Below the pieces are notes generated by a model, which saw only the letters and a list, made by a program, of their open reading frames with translations, did no database searches and was not told the origin of the DNA. Shown here piece after piece: positions 17,168 through 26,200 of a DNA stretch of 64,000 bases (position 1 is its first letter; each line of letters starts with the position of its first letter). The translations under genes were made by a program, and so were the position numbers. Source of the stretch: Anaeromyxobacter sp. (GTDB lineage: Bacteria; Myxococcota; Myxococcia; Myxococcales; Anaeromyxobacteraceae); NCBI GenBank assembly GCA_016718565.1, contig JADKCZ010000018.1, positions 583,001 to 647,000 on the forward strand, in the 5' to 3' direction.

Positions 17168-18552
17168 CCGCCCGTCTGGTCTTCATGGAGGCGGCCTACC
17201 TCCTCTCCTCGGTCCTCTTCATCCTCGGCCTCAAGAGCCTCACCGTCCCGGACAAGGCCCGCCGCGGCATGCAGCTGGCGGCGCTGGGCATGCTGCTGGC
17301 CATCGTCGGCACGCTGGTCCACCGGGACATCGTCTCCTACGGCTGGATCCTGGCCGGGCTGGCCCTGGGCACCCTCATCGGCTACCCCATGGGCGTCTAC
17401 GTGCCCATGACGGCCATGCCGCAGCGCATCGCCATCAGCCACATGTTCGGGGCCGTGGCCGCCACGCTGGTGGGGGTGGCCGAGTACTCCCACCTGAACG
17501 GGATCGGCCAGCTGGGCCGCTGGCAGATGGCGGCGCTGGGCTTCGAGGTGCTCTTCGGCGCCCTCACCATCACCGGCAGCCTGATGGCCTTCGGCAAGCT
17601 GCAGGAGCTCCTGCCGGGCCGCCCCATCACCTTCAAGGGCCAGAACGTCCTCTCGGTGGCGCTCATCGGCGCCGGGCTGGGGCTGATGATCTGGCTCGTC
17701 GTCGCCCCGTACAACCCGGTGGCCTTCTACGCCATGGTGGTCCTCGGCCTGGTCTTCGGCGTCTCGCTGGTGCTGCCCATCGGCGGCGCCGACATGCCGG
17801 TGGTCATCTCGCTGCTCAACAGCTACGCCGGCCTGGCCTCCTCGGCCACCGGCTTCGCCATCGGCAACAACGTGCTGATCATCGCCGGCGCGCTCGACGG
17901 GGCCTCCGGCTTCATCCTCTCCATCGTCATGTCGAAGGCCATGAACCGGTCCTTCGGCAACGTGCTGTTCGGCGCCTTCGGCGCGCCGCCGCCGCCCTCG
18001 GCCCAGGGGGCCTCCGACCAGACGGTCCGCTCCATCACCGCCGAGGACGCCGCCATGCAGCTGGCCTTCGCCCGGCTGGTCATCGTGGTGCCTGGCTACG
18101 GCATGGCGGTGGCCCAGGCGCAGCACCAGGTGCGCGAGATGGCGGCGCTCATCGAGAAGAACGGCGGCACGGTGCTCTACGCCATCCACCCGGTGGCCGG
18201 CCGCATGCCCGGCCACATGAACGTGCTGCTGGCCGAGGCCGACATCCCCTACGACCGCCTCAAGGAGATGGAGGAGATCAACGACGAGTTCAAGAACGCC
18301 GACGTGGCGCTGGTCATCGGCGCCAACGACGTGGTCAACCCGGCGGCGCGCAGCGACAAGTCCTCGCCCATCTACGGGATGCCCATCCTCGACGTGGACC
18401 AGGCCAAGCAGGTCATCGTGCTGAAGCGCTCCATGAGCCCGGGCTTCGCCGGCATCGAGAACCAGCTCTTCTACGCCGAGAACACCGCGCTGCTCTTCGG
18501 CGACGCCAAGGCCTCGCTGGCCAAGCTGGTGCACGAGATCAAGCAGGCTTGA
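17164..18552 (+). CDS. pntB: NAD(P) transhydrogenase subunit beta
   Basis: A 462-residue subunit starting at GTG 17164, overlapping the pntAB stop. The N-terminal ~270 residues hold about nine membrane helices, including the channel segment with the conserved His/Ser/Asn residues (HMFGAVAATLVGVAEY). The C-terminal domain III binds NADP(H): VPGYGMAVAQAQHQ (the GYG-x-A-x-A-Q fingerprint), AIHPVAGRMPGHMNVLLAEA, VIGANDVVNPAA and the end LFYAENTALLFGDAK. All expected segments are present, so the complex should be functional. A GC-rich hairpin follows the stop directly. Confidence 0.96.
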   Translation: MTARLVFMEAAYLLSSVLFILGLKSLTVPDKARRGMQLAALGMLLAIVGTLVHRDIVSYGWILAGLALGTLIGYPMGVYVPMTAMPQRIAISHMFGAVAATLVGVAEYSHLNGIGQLGRWQMAALGFEVLFGALTITGSLMAFGKLQELLPGRPITFKGQNVLSVALIGAGLGLMIWLVVAPYNPVAFYAMVVLGLVFGVSLVLPIGGADMPVVISLLNSYAGLASSATGFAIGNNVLIIAGALDGASGFILSIVMSKAMNRSFGNVLFGAFGAPPPPSAQGASDQTVRSITAEDAAMQLAFARLVIVVPGYGMAVAQAQHQVREMAALIEKNGGTVLYAIHPVAGRMPGHMNVLLAEADIPYDRLKEMEEINDEFKNADVALVIGANDVVNPAARSDKSSPIYGMPILDVDQAKQVIVLKRSMSPGFAGIENQLFYAENTALLFGDAKASLAKLVHEIKQA

Positions 18553-18554
18553 CC

Positions 18555-18575
18555 GGCGGGGGCTCCGCCCCCGCC
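18555..18575 (+). terminator. Hairpin after pntB
   Basis: A perfect 9-bp stem, GGCGGGGGC (18555-18563) with GCCCCCGCC (18567-18575), loop TCC, starts three bases after the pntB stop. The 3' arm is also the first part of repeat copy 1 in the spacer. There is no T tract. Confidence 0.5.
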
Positions 18576-18722
18576 CGGCCAGGAGCATGAGCAAGCGGGG
18601 CGACCGCCCGGCCCGGCGCGAGCACCGGGCCGTGTGCAGGCGGTCCAGCGACCTGGCCGCCCCCGCCCGGCCAGGACCAGGAGGCAGAGGGGCGCACGCC
18701 CGGCCCAGCGCGAGCACCGGGC
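18567..18722. repeat. Imperfect 64-bp direct repeat in a 373-bp spacer
   Basis: Copy 1 (18567-18630) and copy 2 (18659-18722) are 92 bp apart start to start. They share GCCCCCGCCCGGCCAGGA at the left end, GGGGCG in the middle and GCGCGAGCACCGGGC at the right end, with a handful of differences between. A weaker partial third match (CCGCCCCGGCCAGG) occurs near 18760. The repeats fill most of the pntB to coiled-coil-gene spacer (18553-18925). No convincing coding region is seen in this spacer. Confidence 0.7.
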
Positions 18723-18925
18723 GGCGCAGCCGCGGACTCCGGCCGGGACGACCGGCTCCGCCCCGGCCAGGCGGCTCCTGCCACGAGGCCCTTGCCGGGA
18801 AACCGCCGGCCGTGCGAGTGTCCGCCCCCTCGCGTCCCTGGCCAGCCACAGCACGGCCCCAGGGGTCGACAACCCGGCGCGCGCCGCCCACCGCGGGCGC
18901 CGCCCTTTGCCAAGGAGTGAAGACC

Positions 18926-19114
18926 ATGTCCGACACCAAGGACCTGACCGGCGTCGTCGCGCAGGTGCAGGGGCTCATGAACGGCTATCTCAAGGTGCTC
19001 GACGAGAAGCTGGCCCTGGAGGCCGAGCTCACCACCCGCCGCGAGGACATCCGCCGGCTCGAGAAGCTGGTGGCCTCGCAGAACGCCGAGATCGACAAGC
19101 TCAAGACCAAGTAG
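18926..19114 (+). CDS. Small coiled-coil protein, 62 residues
   Basis: A 62-residue soluble, strongly charged helical protein. From about residue 20 to the end the sequence is a near-continuous heptad pattern (LKVLDEKLALEAELTTRRE, then RRLEKLVASQNAEIDKLKTK), which predicts a homodimeric coiled coil. A strong AAGGAG ribosome site lies at 18912-18917, eight bases upstream of the ATG. I do not recognise a family. The size and pattern recall SlyX-like or cell-division-associated coiled coils, but no specific signature is present. It is probably transcribed from its own promoter, since pntB ends with a hairpin 350 bases upstream. Confidence 0.78.
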   Translation: MSDTKDLTGVVAQVQGLMNGYLKVLDEKLALEAELTTRREDIRRLEKLVASQNAEIDKLKTK

Positions 19115-19208
19115 CCGCCGGGCCAGCGGCCGCGCGCCGCCGGTCGGCACCGCGCCCCGCGCGCACCGCAGGCCGCCGTGGGCGGCCCACGGGGCGGCGG
19201 GGCGCTCC

Positions 19209-20177
19209 TCATGGGATCAGCAGCAGCGAGCCGGTGGTGCGCCGGGCCTCCAGCGCCCGGTGCGCCGCGGCCGCCTCGGCCAGCGGCCAGTGCCCGCCCA
19301 CCGTCACCGCGACGCGCCCGTCGGCCAGGCGCGCGAAGAGCGCGGCCGAGGCCTGCTCCAGGTCGGCGCGCCGCGCCACGTGGTGGAAGACGCTGGGGCG
19401 CGCCAGGCAGAGCGAGCCCTTGCGGGCCAGCAGGGCCGTGTCGACCGGCGGCACCGGCCCGGAGGCGTTGCCGTAGCTGACCAGCAGGCCGAAGGGGGCC
19501 AGGCAGTCGAGCGAGGCCTCGAAGCTGGCCTGGCCCACCGAGTCGTAGACCACCGGCACGCCGCCGGTGAGGGCCCGCACCCGGGCCGGCACGTCGTCGC
19601 GCGGCGTCACCAGGGCGTGGGCCGCCCCCAGCGCCTTCACCACCTCGGCCTTCTCCTCCGAGCCGACCACGGCGATGACCTCGGCCCCGATGGCCCGCAG
19701 CCACTGCACCAGCACCTGGCCCACGCCCCCGGCGGCGGCGGTCACCACCACCGGCTCGGCGGCCCGGGCCGGCCGGTAGCGGGTCACCAGCATGTGGGCC
19801 GTCAGCCCCTTCACGAAGGCGGCCGCGGCCAGCGCGGCGTCCACCCCGTCGGGCAGCACCACCAGCCGCTCGGCCGGCAGGTTGCGGGCGCGGGCGTAGG
19901 CGCCCGGGGGGCTGGTGTAGGCCACCCGGTCGCCGCGCTCGAGCCCCTTCACGCCCGGCCCCACCGCCTCCACCAGGCCGGCCGCCTCCACGCCCAGGCC
20001 GCTCGGCAGCGGCAGCGGGTAGAGCCCCGACCGGTGGTAGGTGTCGACGAAGTTCACGCCGATGGCCTGGTGGACGACCTGGACCTCGCCAGGGCCCGGG
20101 GCCGGCAGGTCCACGGCCTCGAGGTGCAGCACCTCGGGGCCGCCGGTGGTGGCGAAGCGGATGGCGGTGGTGGTCAT
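19209..20177 (-). CDS. qor: NADPH:quinone oxidoreductase (zinc-independent MDR family)
   Basis: A 322-residue medium-chain dehydrogenase/reductase. The N-terminal GroES-like domain contains GVNFVDTYHRSGLYPLPLPS, the Qor signature. The Rossmann domain has the nucleotide motif TAAAGGVGQVLVQWLRAIGA (about residues 148-167) and the following GAAHALVTPRDD. The catalytic and structural zinc Cys residues of alcohol dehydrogenases are absent. It reduces quinones with NADPH, probably as one-electron or detoxifying chemistry. The ATG at 20177 lies nine bases downstream of the korB stop, so it is the third gene of the korA-korB-qor minus-strand run. Confidence 0.93.
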   Translation of the reverse strand: MTTTAIRFATTGGPEVLHLEAVDLPAPGPGEVQVVHQAIGVNFVDTYHRSGLYPLPLPSGLGVEAAGLVEAVGPGVKGLERGDRVAYTSPPGAYARARNLPAERLVVLPDGVDAALAAAAFVKGLTAHMLVTRYRPARAAEPVVVTAAAGGVGQVLVQWLRAIGAEVIAVVGSEEKAEVVKALGAAHALVTPRDDVPARVRALTGGVPVVYDSVGQASFEASLDCLAPFGLLVSYGNASGPVPPVDTALLARKGSLCLARPSVFHHVARRADLEQASAALFARLADGRVAVTVGGHWPLAEAAAAHRALEARRTTGSLLLIP

Positions 20178-20186
20178 GGCCCTAGC

Positions 20187-21242
20187 CTATCGCAGTGCGG
20201 CGTTGATGGCGTCGAGGACCTGGCGCGGCGGGCGGACCAGCTCCGGCGGCAGGGTGGCCAGCGGCGCCGCGGGCAGGCCCAGCCGGTCCACCAGCGTGGG
20301 CGCGGCCGGGTCGACGAAGAGCAGGCCGGTCAGCACCTCGCCGGCCGCCTGGGCCCTCATCAGGCGGGCCACCGCGGCCACCTGGTCGCGCGGATCGTAG
20401 CCCGCCTCCAGCTTGCGCAGCCGCAGCCGCGAGCCGTCGTGCAGCGTCACCTCGGCGGTGGTGCCCGGGTCGTAGTCCACGGCGATCTCCTCGAAGGCCG
20501 CCACGAAGGAGAGCTCCTGCAGCGGCGCGTCGTGCTCCTTCACCCAGGCGAAGCTCTTGGTGGAGCCCTGGTGGTCGTTGAAGGTGACGCAGGGTGAGAG
20601 CACGTCGAGGAGCGCCGTGCCGCGGTGGGCCACCGCCCCGTGCAGCAGCGCCGCGAGCTGCTTCCTGTCGCCGGAGAAGCTGCGCCCCACGTAGCTGGCG
20701 CCCAGCTGGATGGCCAGGGCGCAGGTGTCGATGGCCGGCAGCTCGGCCGCGGCGCCGCCCTTCAGGATCGAGCCCGGGTCGGCGGTGGCGGAGAGCTGCC
20801 CCTTGGTGAGCCCGTACACCCCGTTGTTCTCGATCACGTAGACCATCGGCAGGTTGCGCCGCATCAGGTGGACGAACTGGCCGATGCCGATGGAGGCGGT
20901 GTCGCCGTCGCCCGAGACCCCCACCCCGTGCAGGGTGCGGTTGGCCAGCAGCGCCCCGGTGGCCACCGAGGGCATGCGGCCGTGCACGGCGTTGAAGGCG
21001 TGCGACCGGCCCATGAAGTAGGCCGGGGTCTTGGAGGAGCAGCCGATGCCGGAGAACTTGGCCACCTGCTCGGGCGGGATGCCCAGGTCGAAGTAGGCCT
21101 CCAGGATCCGCTCCGAGATGGCGTTGTGGCCGCAGCCGGCGCACAGGGTGGTCTTGCCGCCCTTGTACTCGGCCACCGGGAGGCCGAGGCGGTTCAGCCG
21201 GGGCGCGGCGGGGGACGGCGAGGCGGGGGCGTGATCGGCCAT
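20187..21242 (-). CDS. korB: 2-oxoacid:ferredoxin oxidoreductase beta subunit
   Basis: A 351-residue thiamine-diphosphate/Fe-S subunit. The cluster-binding Cys are in TTLCAGCGHNAIS (residues about 32-44) and IGCSSKTP. The ThDP-Mg motif is GDGDTASIG followed by VIENNGVYGLTKGQ. The sequence matches the KorB/OorB branch (2-oxoglutarate or branched 2-oxoacids) of the two-subunit, relatively oxygen-tolerant enzymes. The ATG at 21242 follows the korA stop by one base. With KorA it converts a 2-oxoacid plus CoA to acyl-CoA plus CO2, passing electrons to ferredoxin; the reverse carboxylation is also possible. The substrate (2-oxoglutarate or pyruvate) is not certain from sequence. Confidence 0.93.
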   Translation of the reverse strand: MADHAPASPSPAAPRLNRLGLPVAEYKGGKTTLCAGCGHNAISERILEAYFDLGIPPEQVAKFSGIGCSSKTPAYFMGRSHAFNAVHGRMPSVATGALLANRTLHGVGVSGDGDTASIGIGQFVHLMRRNLPMVYVIENNGVYGLTKGQLSATADPGSILKGGAAAELPAIDTCALAIQLGASYVGRSFSGDRKQLAALLHGAVAHRGTALLDVLSPCVTFNDHQGSTKSFAWVKEHDAPLQELSFVAAFEEIAVDYDPGTTAEVTLHDGSRLRLRKLEAGYDPRDQVAAVARLMRAQAAGEVLTGLLFVDPAAPTLVDRLGLPAAPLATLPPELVRPPRQVLDAINAALR

Positions 21243-21243
21243 G

Positions 21244-23037
21244 TCAGGCCTCCTCGTGGGACAGGATGGCGTCGGTGACCGAGCGGGCGTCGAGCGGCAG
21301 GCCGTCGCTGCGCGGCAGCGGCCGCAGCCTCCCGGCCAGGTCGGCGTCGAGGTCCAGCCTGAGCAGGCTGGCCAGCTGGCCGTCGCGGTTCTGCTCCACC
21401 AGGTAGGTCCGCTGGTGGGCCGCCACGAAGTCGCGCACCGCCGCGGCGAAGGGCCAGGCCCTCACCCGCAGGTAGTCCACCGCCAGGCCGCGCTCGGCCG
21501 CCAGCTGGGCCCGGCTCTCCCGCACCGCCGGGTCGGAGGACCCGTAGGCGATGACCCCCACCGCCGCGCCCTGGCCGCTCTGGACCGGCGCGGGCAGCAG
21601 GGCGCGGGCCCCGTCCAGCTTGCGGGCCAGCCGCAGCAGGTTGCGCTCGTACACGTCCGCCTTCTCGCTGTAGGCGGCCGCCTCGTCGTGGCCGGTGCCG
21701 CGGGTGAAGTAGGCGGCCCGCGGGTGGTCGGTGCCCGGCAGGGTGCGCCAGCCGATGCCGTCGCCGTCCACGTCGCGGTAGCGGGCGAAGCCGCCCAGCC
21801 GCTGCAGGTCGGCCTGCGAGAGCACCTTGCCCCGGTCCATGGGCCGGTCCGGGTAGGTGAAGGGGTCGGCCATCCACTGGTTCATGCCCAGGTCGAGGTC
21901 GGAGAGCACGAAGACCGGCGTCTGCAGCCGCTCCGCCACGTCGAAGGCCTGGTGGCCGAAGGTGAAGCACTCCTCCACCGAGCCGGGCAGCAGCAGCGGG
22001 TGCTGCGTGTCACCGTGGGAGAGCAGCGCGGTGGAGAGCACGTCGCCCTGCTGGGTGCGGGTGGGCAGGCCGGTGGAGGGCCCGACCCGCTGCACGTCCC
22101 AGACCACCGCCGGGATCTCCGCGTAGTAGCCCAGGCCGGCGAACTCGCTCATCAGCGAGACGCCCGGGCCGCTGGTGGCGGTCATGGCGCGGGCCCCGGC
22201 CCAGCCGGCGCCCAGCACCATGCCCATGGCGGCCAGCTCGTCCTCGGCCTGCACCACCGCCCAGGTGGGCGAGCCGTCGGGGGCGCGCCGGTGGGCCTCC
22301 AGGCTCTCGATGAGCGTCTCCGCCAGCGAGGAGGAGGGGGTGATGGGGTACCAGGCCAGCACCGTCACGCCACCGAAGACCGCGCCGTGGGCCGCCGCGG
22401 CGTTGCCGTCGGTGATGATCTTGCCGCGGGTGGCGTCCAGCCGGCGCGCCCCGAAGCCCAGCGGCCGGGCCAGGCCGGCGGCGTGGTCGAAGCCGGCCCG
22501 CGCCGCCGCCAGGTTGAGCGCCACGGCCTTCTCCTTGCCCTGGAAGACCCGGCCGATGGCCGCCTCCACCTCGGCCGGCTCCAGCCCGAGGAGCCGGGCC
22601 AGGGTGCCCACGTAGACCATGTTGCGCAGCAGCTTGCGCAGCCGCGCCTCGCCGGTCACCGGCGCCACCAGCTCGTCGAAGGGCACCGGGTACCAGGCCA
22701 GGTCGGCCCGCCCGGCCTGCAGCCCCAGGGGCGCGTCGAAGACCACCGGCGTGCCGGGGCGCAGCGCGGCCACGTCCTCCTGGGCCGTCTCGGGGTTCAT
22801 CGCCACCAGGAGGTCGAGCTCCTTCTTGCGCGCCACCCAGCCGTCCTTGGAGGCGCGGATGGTGTACCAGGTGGGCAGCCCGGCGATGTTGGAGGGGAAC
22901 AGGTTCTTCCCGGACACCGGGATGCCCATCTGGAAGAGGGTGCGCAGGAGCACGGTGTTGGAGCTCTGCGAGCCCGAGCCGTTGGCGGTGGCCACCTGCA
23001 GCGAGAAGTCGTTCACGGCGGGTGCCGCTGTGGCCAT
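21244..23037 (-). CDS. korA: 2-oxoacid:acceptor oxidoreductase gamma-alpha fusion subunit
   Basis: A 597-residue fused subunit. The ATG at 23037 has AGGAG ten bases upstream and begins the family N-terminus; the longer open frame has no support. Residues 15-190 form the gamma (CoA/acceptor) domain: ATANGSGSQSSNTVLLRTLF and FPSNIAGLPTWYTIRASKDG. Residues 200-597 are the alpha domain, with ITDGNAAAAHGAVFGG, AWYPITPSSSLAETLIE (the YPITPSS motif) and ATSGPGVSLMSEFAGLGYYAE. Such gamma-alpha fusions with a separate beta subunit are typical of Kor enzymes in actinobacteria and myxobacteria. It is transcribed with korB and qor, and lies downstream of pyc in the same direction. Confidence 0.94.
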   Translation of the reverse strand: MATAAPAVNDFSLQVATANGSGSQSSNTVLLRTLFQMGIPVSGKNLFPSNIAGLPTWYTIRASKDGWVARKKELDLLVAMNPETAQEDVAALRPGTPVVFDAPLGLQAGRADLAWYPVPFDELVAPVTGEARLRKLLRNMVYVGTLARLLGLEPAEVEAAIGRVFQGKEKAVALNLAAARAGFDHAAGLARPLGFGARRLDATRGKIITDGNAAAAHGAVFGGVTVLAWYPITPSSSLAETLIESLEAHRRAPDGSPTWAVVQAEDELAAMGMVLGAGWAGARAMTATSGPGVSLMSEFAGLGYYAEIPAVVWDVQRVGPSTGLPTRTQQGDVLSTALLSHGDTQHPLLLPGSVEECFTFGHQAFDVAERLQTPVFVLSDLDLGMNQWMADPFTYPDRPMDRGKVLSQADLQRLGGFARYRDVDGDGIGWRTLPGTDHPRAAYFTRGTGHDEAAAYSEKADVYERNLLRLARKLDGARALLPAPVQSGQGAAVGVIAYGSSDPAVRESRAQLAAERGLAVDYLRVRAWPFAAAVRDFVAAHQRTYLVEQNRDGQLASLLRLDLDADLAGRLRPLPRSDGLPLDARSVTDAILSHEEA

Positions 23038-23188
23038 CGGGGTCGGTCTCCTGGGCGCGAGGGGCCATCCCCCGGGCCGCGGGGAGATAACGCTTCCGCC
23101 CCTGGACGGCCTCCCCCTGGTGGCGCCCGGAGGGGGCCCGGGTGGGGCGGTCGGGGGCAGGGGCGCGACCGCCCCTCCCGGAGACACG

Positions 23189-23227
23189 CCGGCCGGCCGC
23201 CCGCGGCACGCGGGTCCGGCCGGCCGG
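23189..23227 (-). terminator. Long hairpin between pyc and korA
   Basis: The CCGGCCGGCC arm (23189-23198) pairs with 23216-23225. An inner CCCGCG/CGCGGG stem closes a GCA loop, leaving a one-base asymmetry. It sits about 40 bases past the pyc stop and 150 bases upstream of korA, so it probably separates the two transcripts, although there is no T tract. Confidence 0.5.
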
Positions 23228-23268
23228 GAGCGGCCCGCGCGGGCGGGCGGCCGAGGTGGGGACCAGGC

Positions 23269-26200
23269 TCAGGCCAGGACGAAGATCAGGTCGTCCTTCT
23301 CGACCTTGTCGCCCTCCTTGAACTTCACCTCGGCGATGGTGCAGTCCGCCTTGGCCTTGATGTTGGTCTCCATCTTCATGGCCTCGGTCACCATCAGCAC
23401 CGCCCCGGCCTTCACCACGTCGCCCGGCTTGGTGGTCACCTTGAGCACCTTGCCCGGCATGGGCGCGCCCAGGTGGGCGGCGTTGCCCCGGTCGGCCTTG
23501 ATCCGCACCGCCCCGCCGGAGAGCGCCGACTGGTCGCGCACCGTCACGGCGCGACCCTCGCCGTTCAGCTCGAAGAAGAGCTCGCGGGTGCCGTCCGGCT
23601 GCAGCTTGCCCACCGTCACCAGCCGCACGATGAGGGTCTTGCCCGGCTCGATCTCGACGGTGGTCTCCTGGCCCGGCTCCAGGCCGTAGAAGAAGATGGG
23701 GGTGGGCACCATCGAGGTGTCGGAGTAGTCGTCGCGGTGGCGCACCAGGTCCGGGTAGACGTTGGGGTAGAGCAGCCAGGAGGCCAGCGCCTGGTCGTCC
23801 ACCGGCTTGCCGGTCTTCTCGGAGGCCTTCCTCCGCTCCGCCTCCAGGTCGGCCGGCTCCAGCAGCTCGCCGGGCCGGTGGGTGATGGGCTCGGCGCCGC
23901 GCAGGATGATCTCCTGCAGCCGCTTGGGGAAGCCGCCGTAGGGCTGCCCCAGCATGCCCTTGGCCAGCCCCACCACCGACTCCGGGAAGGCCAGGTCGAC
24001 GCCGCGCTCGGTGAACAGGTCCTCCGGCTCCAGGCCGCTCTTCACCAGGAAGATGGCCATGTCGCCCACCACCTTGGAGGAGGGCGTCACCTTGATGAGG
24101 TCGCCGAAGAGCAGGTTGACCTTGCGGTACATGTCCTTGCACTCCTCCCACTTGTCGAGGAGGCCCAGGCCGGCCACCTGCGGCTTGTAGTTGGAGTACT
24201 GCCCGCCCGGGATCTCGTGGCGATAGACCTCGGCGGTGCCGCTCTTCAGGCCCGACTCGAAGGGCGCGTAGTGCTCGCGCACCGTCTCCCAGTAGTTGGC
24301 CAGCTGCTGCAGCCCGGCCTGGTCGAGCTTGGGATCCCACCGGCTGCCGGCCAGGACCGCCGCCATCGAGTTCAGGTTGACCTGGGAGGTCAGGCCGGAG
24401 AGCGACGAGAGGGCCGCGTCCATCACGTCCACGCCGGCCTTGGCCGCCTCCAGCAGGGTGGCCGAGGCCACCCCGGAGGTGTCGTGGGTGTGCAGGTGGA
24501 TGGGGATGCCCACCTCCTGCTTGAGCGCCTTGATGAGCTGCTCGGCCGCGAAGGGCTTGAGCAGGCCGGCCATGTCCTTGACGCCCAGGAAGTGGGCGCC
24601 CATGCGCTCCAGCTCCTTGGCCAGCTTGACGTAGTAGTCGAGCGGGTACTTGGTCCGGGTGGGGTCGGAGATGTCGCCGGTGTAGCAGATGGCGGCCTCC
24701 AGCACCTTGCCCTCCTTGCGCACCGCCTCGCAGGCCACCGTCATGCCCTTGGTCCAGTTGAGGGCGTCGAAGACCCGGAAGACGTCCACCCCGCCGCGGG
24801 CCGCCTCGTGCACGAACTTCTCCACCACGTTGTCCGGGTAGTTGGTGTACCCGACCGCGTTGGAGCCGCGCAGCAGCATCTGGAAGAGCACGTTGGGGAT
24901 GGCCCGGCGCAGCGCGGCCAGGCGCGCCCAGGGGTCCTCCTTGAGGAAGCGCATGGCCACGTCGAAGGTGGCCCCGCCCCAGCACTCCAGGCTGAAGAGC
25001 CCGGCGCCCAGGCGGGCGGTGGCGGGGGCGATGCGGACCAGGTCGTGGGTGCGCACCCGGGTGGCCAGCAGCGACTGGTGGGCGTCGCGCATGGTGGTGT
25101 CGGTGAAGAGCACCCCCTGGTGGGCCAGCGCCCACTTGGCCAGCCCCTCCGGGCCCCGCTCGTCGAGCAGCTGCTTGGTGCCGGGCGGCGGCGGCCGGGT
25201 CAGGTCCACCACCGGGATGCGCGGCTCGTGGAACTCGGCGGGCTTCTGCGCCTTGATCACGCCGGGCGAGCCGTTGACCGTCACCTCGGCCAGGTAGGCC
25301 AGCAGCTTGGTGCCGCGGTCCTTCTTCTGCGGGGCCCGCAGCAGGTCGGGGTGGGCCTCGATGAAGGAGGTGTCGCACTGCCCGCCCAGGAAGATCGAGT
25401 GGCGCATCACGTTCTCGAGGAACGGGATGTTGGTCTTGACCCCGCGGATGCGGAACTCGGCCAGGCAGCGGTCCATCACCTTGGCGGCCTGGTCGAAGCG
25501 CAGGCCCCAGCACGAGACCTTCACCAGCAGCGAGTCGTAGTGCGGCGTGATCACCGCGCCGCCGAAGGCCGAGCCGGCGTCCAGCCGCACCCCGGCGCCG
25601 CCCGGCGAGCGGTAGACCTTGAGCGTCCCGTAGTCGGGGGCGAAGCCGTTCTGCGGGTCCTCGGTGGTGATGCGGCACTGGATGGCGTAGCCGCGCATCT
25701 GCACGTCGGCCTGGCTGGCGATGGCGATCTCCGGGTCGGAGAGCTTCTTGCCCTGGGCCACCAGGATCTGCGCCTGCACCAGGTTCCGCCCGGTGATCAT
25801 CTCGGTGACGGTGTGCTCCACCTGGATGCGCGGGTTGACCTCGATGAAGTAGTGCTTCCCCTCCTGGTCGAGGAGGAACTCCCAGGTGCCGGCGTTGCGG
25901 TAGCCGACGCTGCGGGCGATCTTGAGGGCGTCGCCGCAGATGGCCTCGCGCTGGGCCGCGCTGATGGCCAGCGAGGGGGCGAACTCCACCACCTTCTGGT
26001 GGCGCCGCTGGATCGAGCAGTCGCGCTCGAAGAGGTGCACCAGGTTGCCGTGCTGGTCCCCCAGCACCTGCACCTCGATGTGCTTGGGCCGCTCGATGTA
26101 GCGCTCCAGGAAGACGGCCGGGTTGCCGAAGGAGGCCTTGGCCTCGCTGCGGGCGCTGGTGAGCCCCTCCAGCAGCTCCTTCTGGTTGCGCGCCACCCGC

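Noticed and set aside
23038..23268. Extending korA upstream to a start near 23187
   Set aside because: The added residues are Pro/Gly-rich and not part of the gamma domain; the ATG at 23037 has a good ribosome site.
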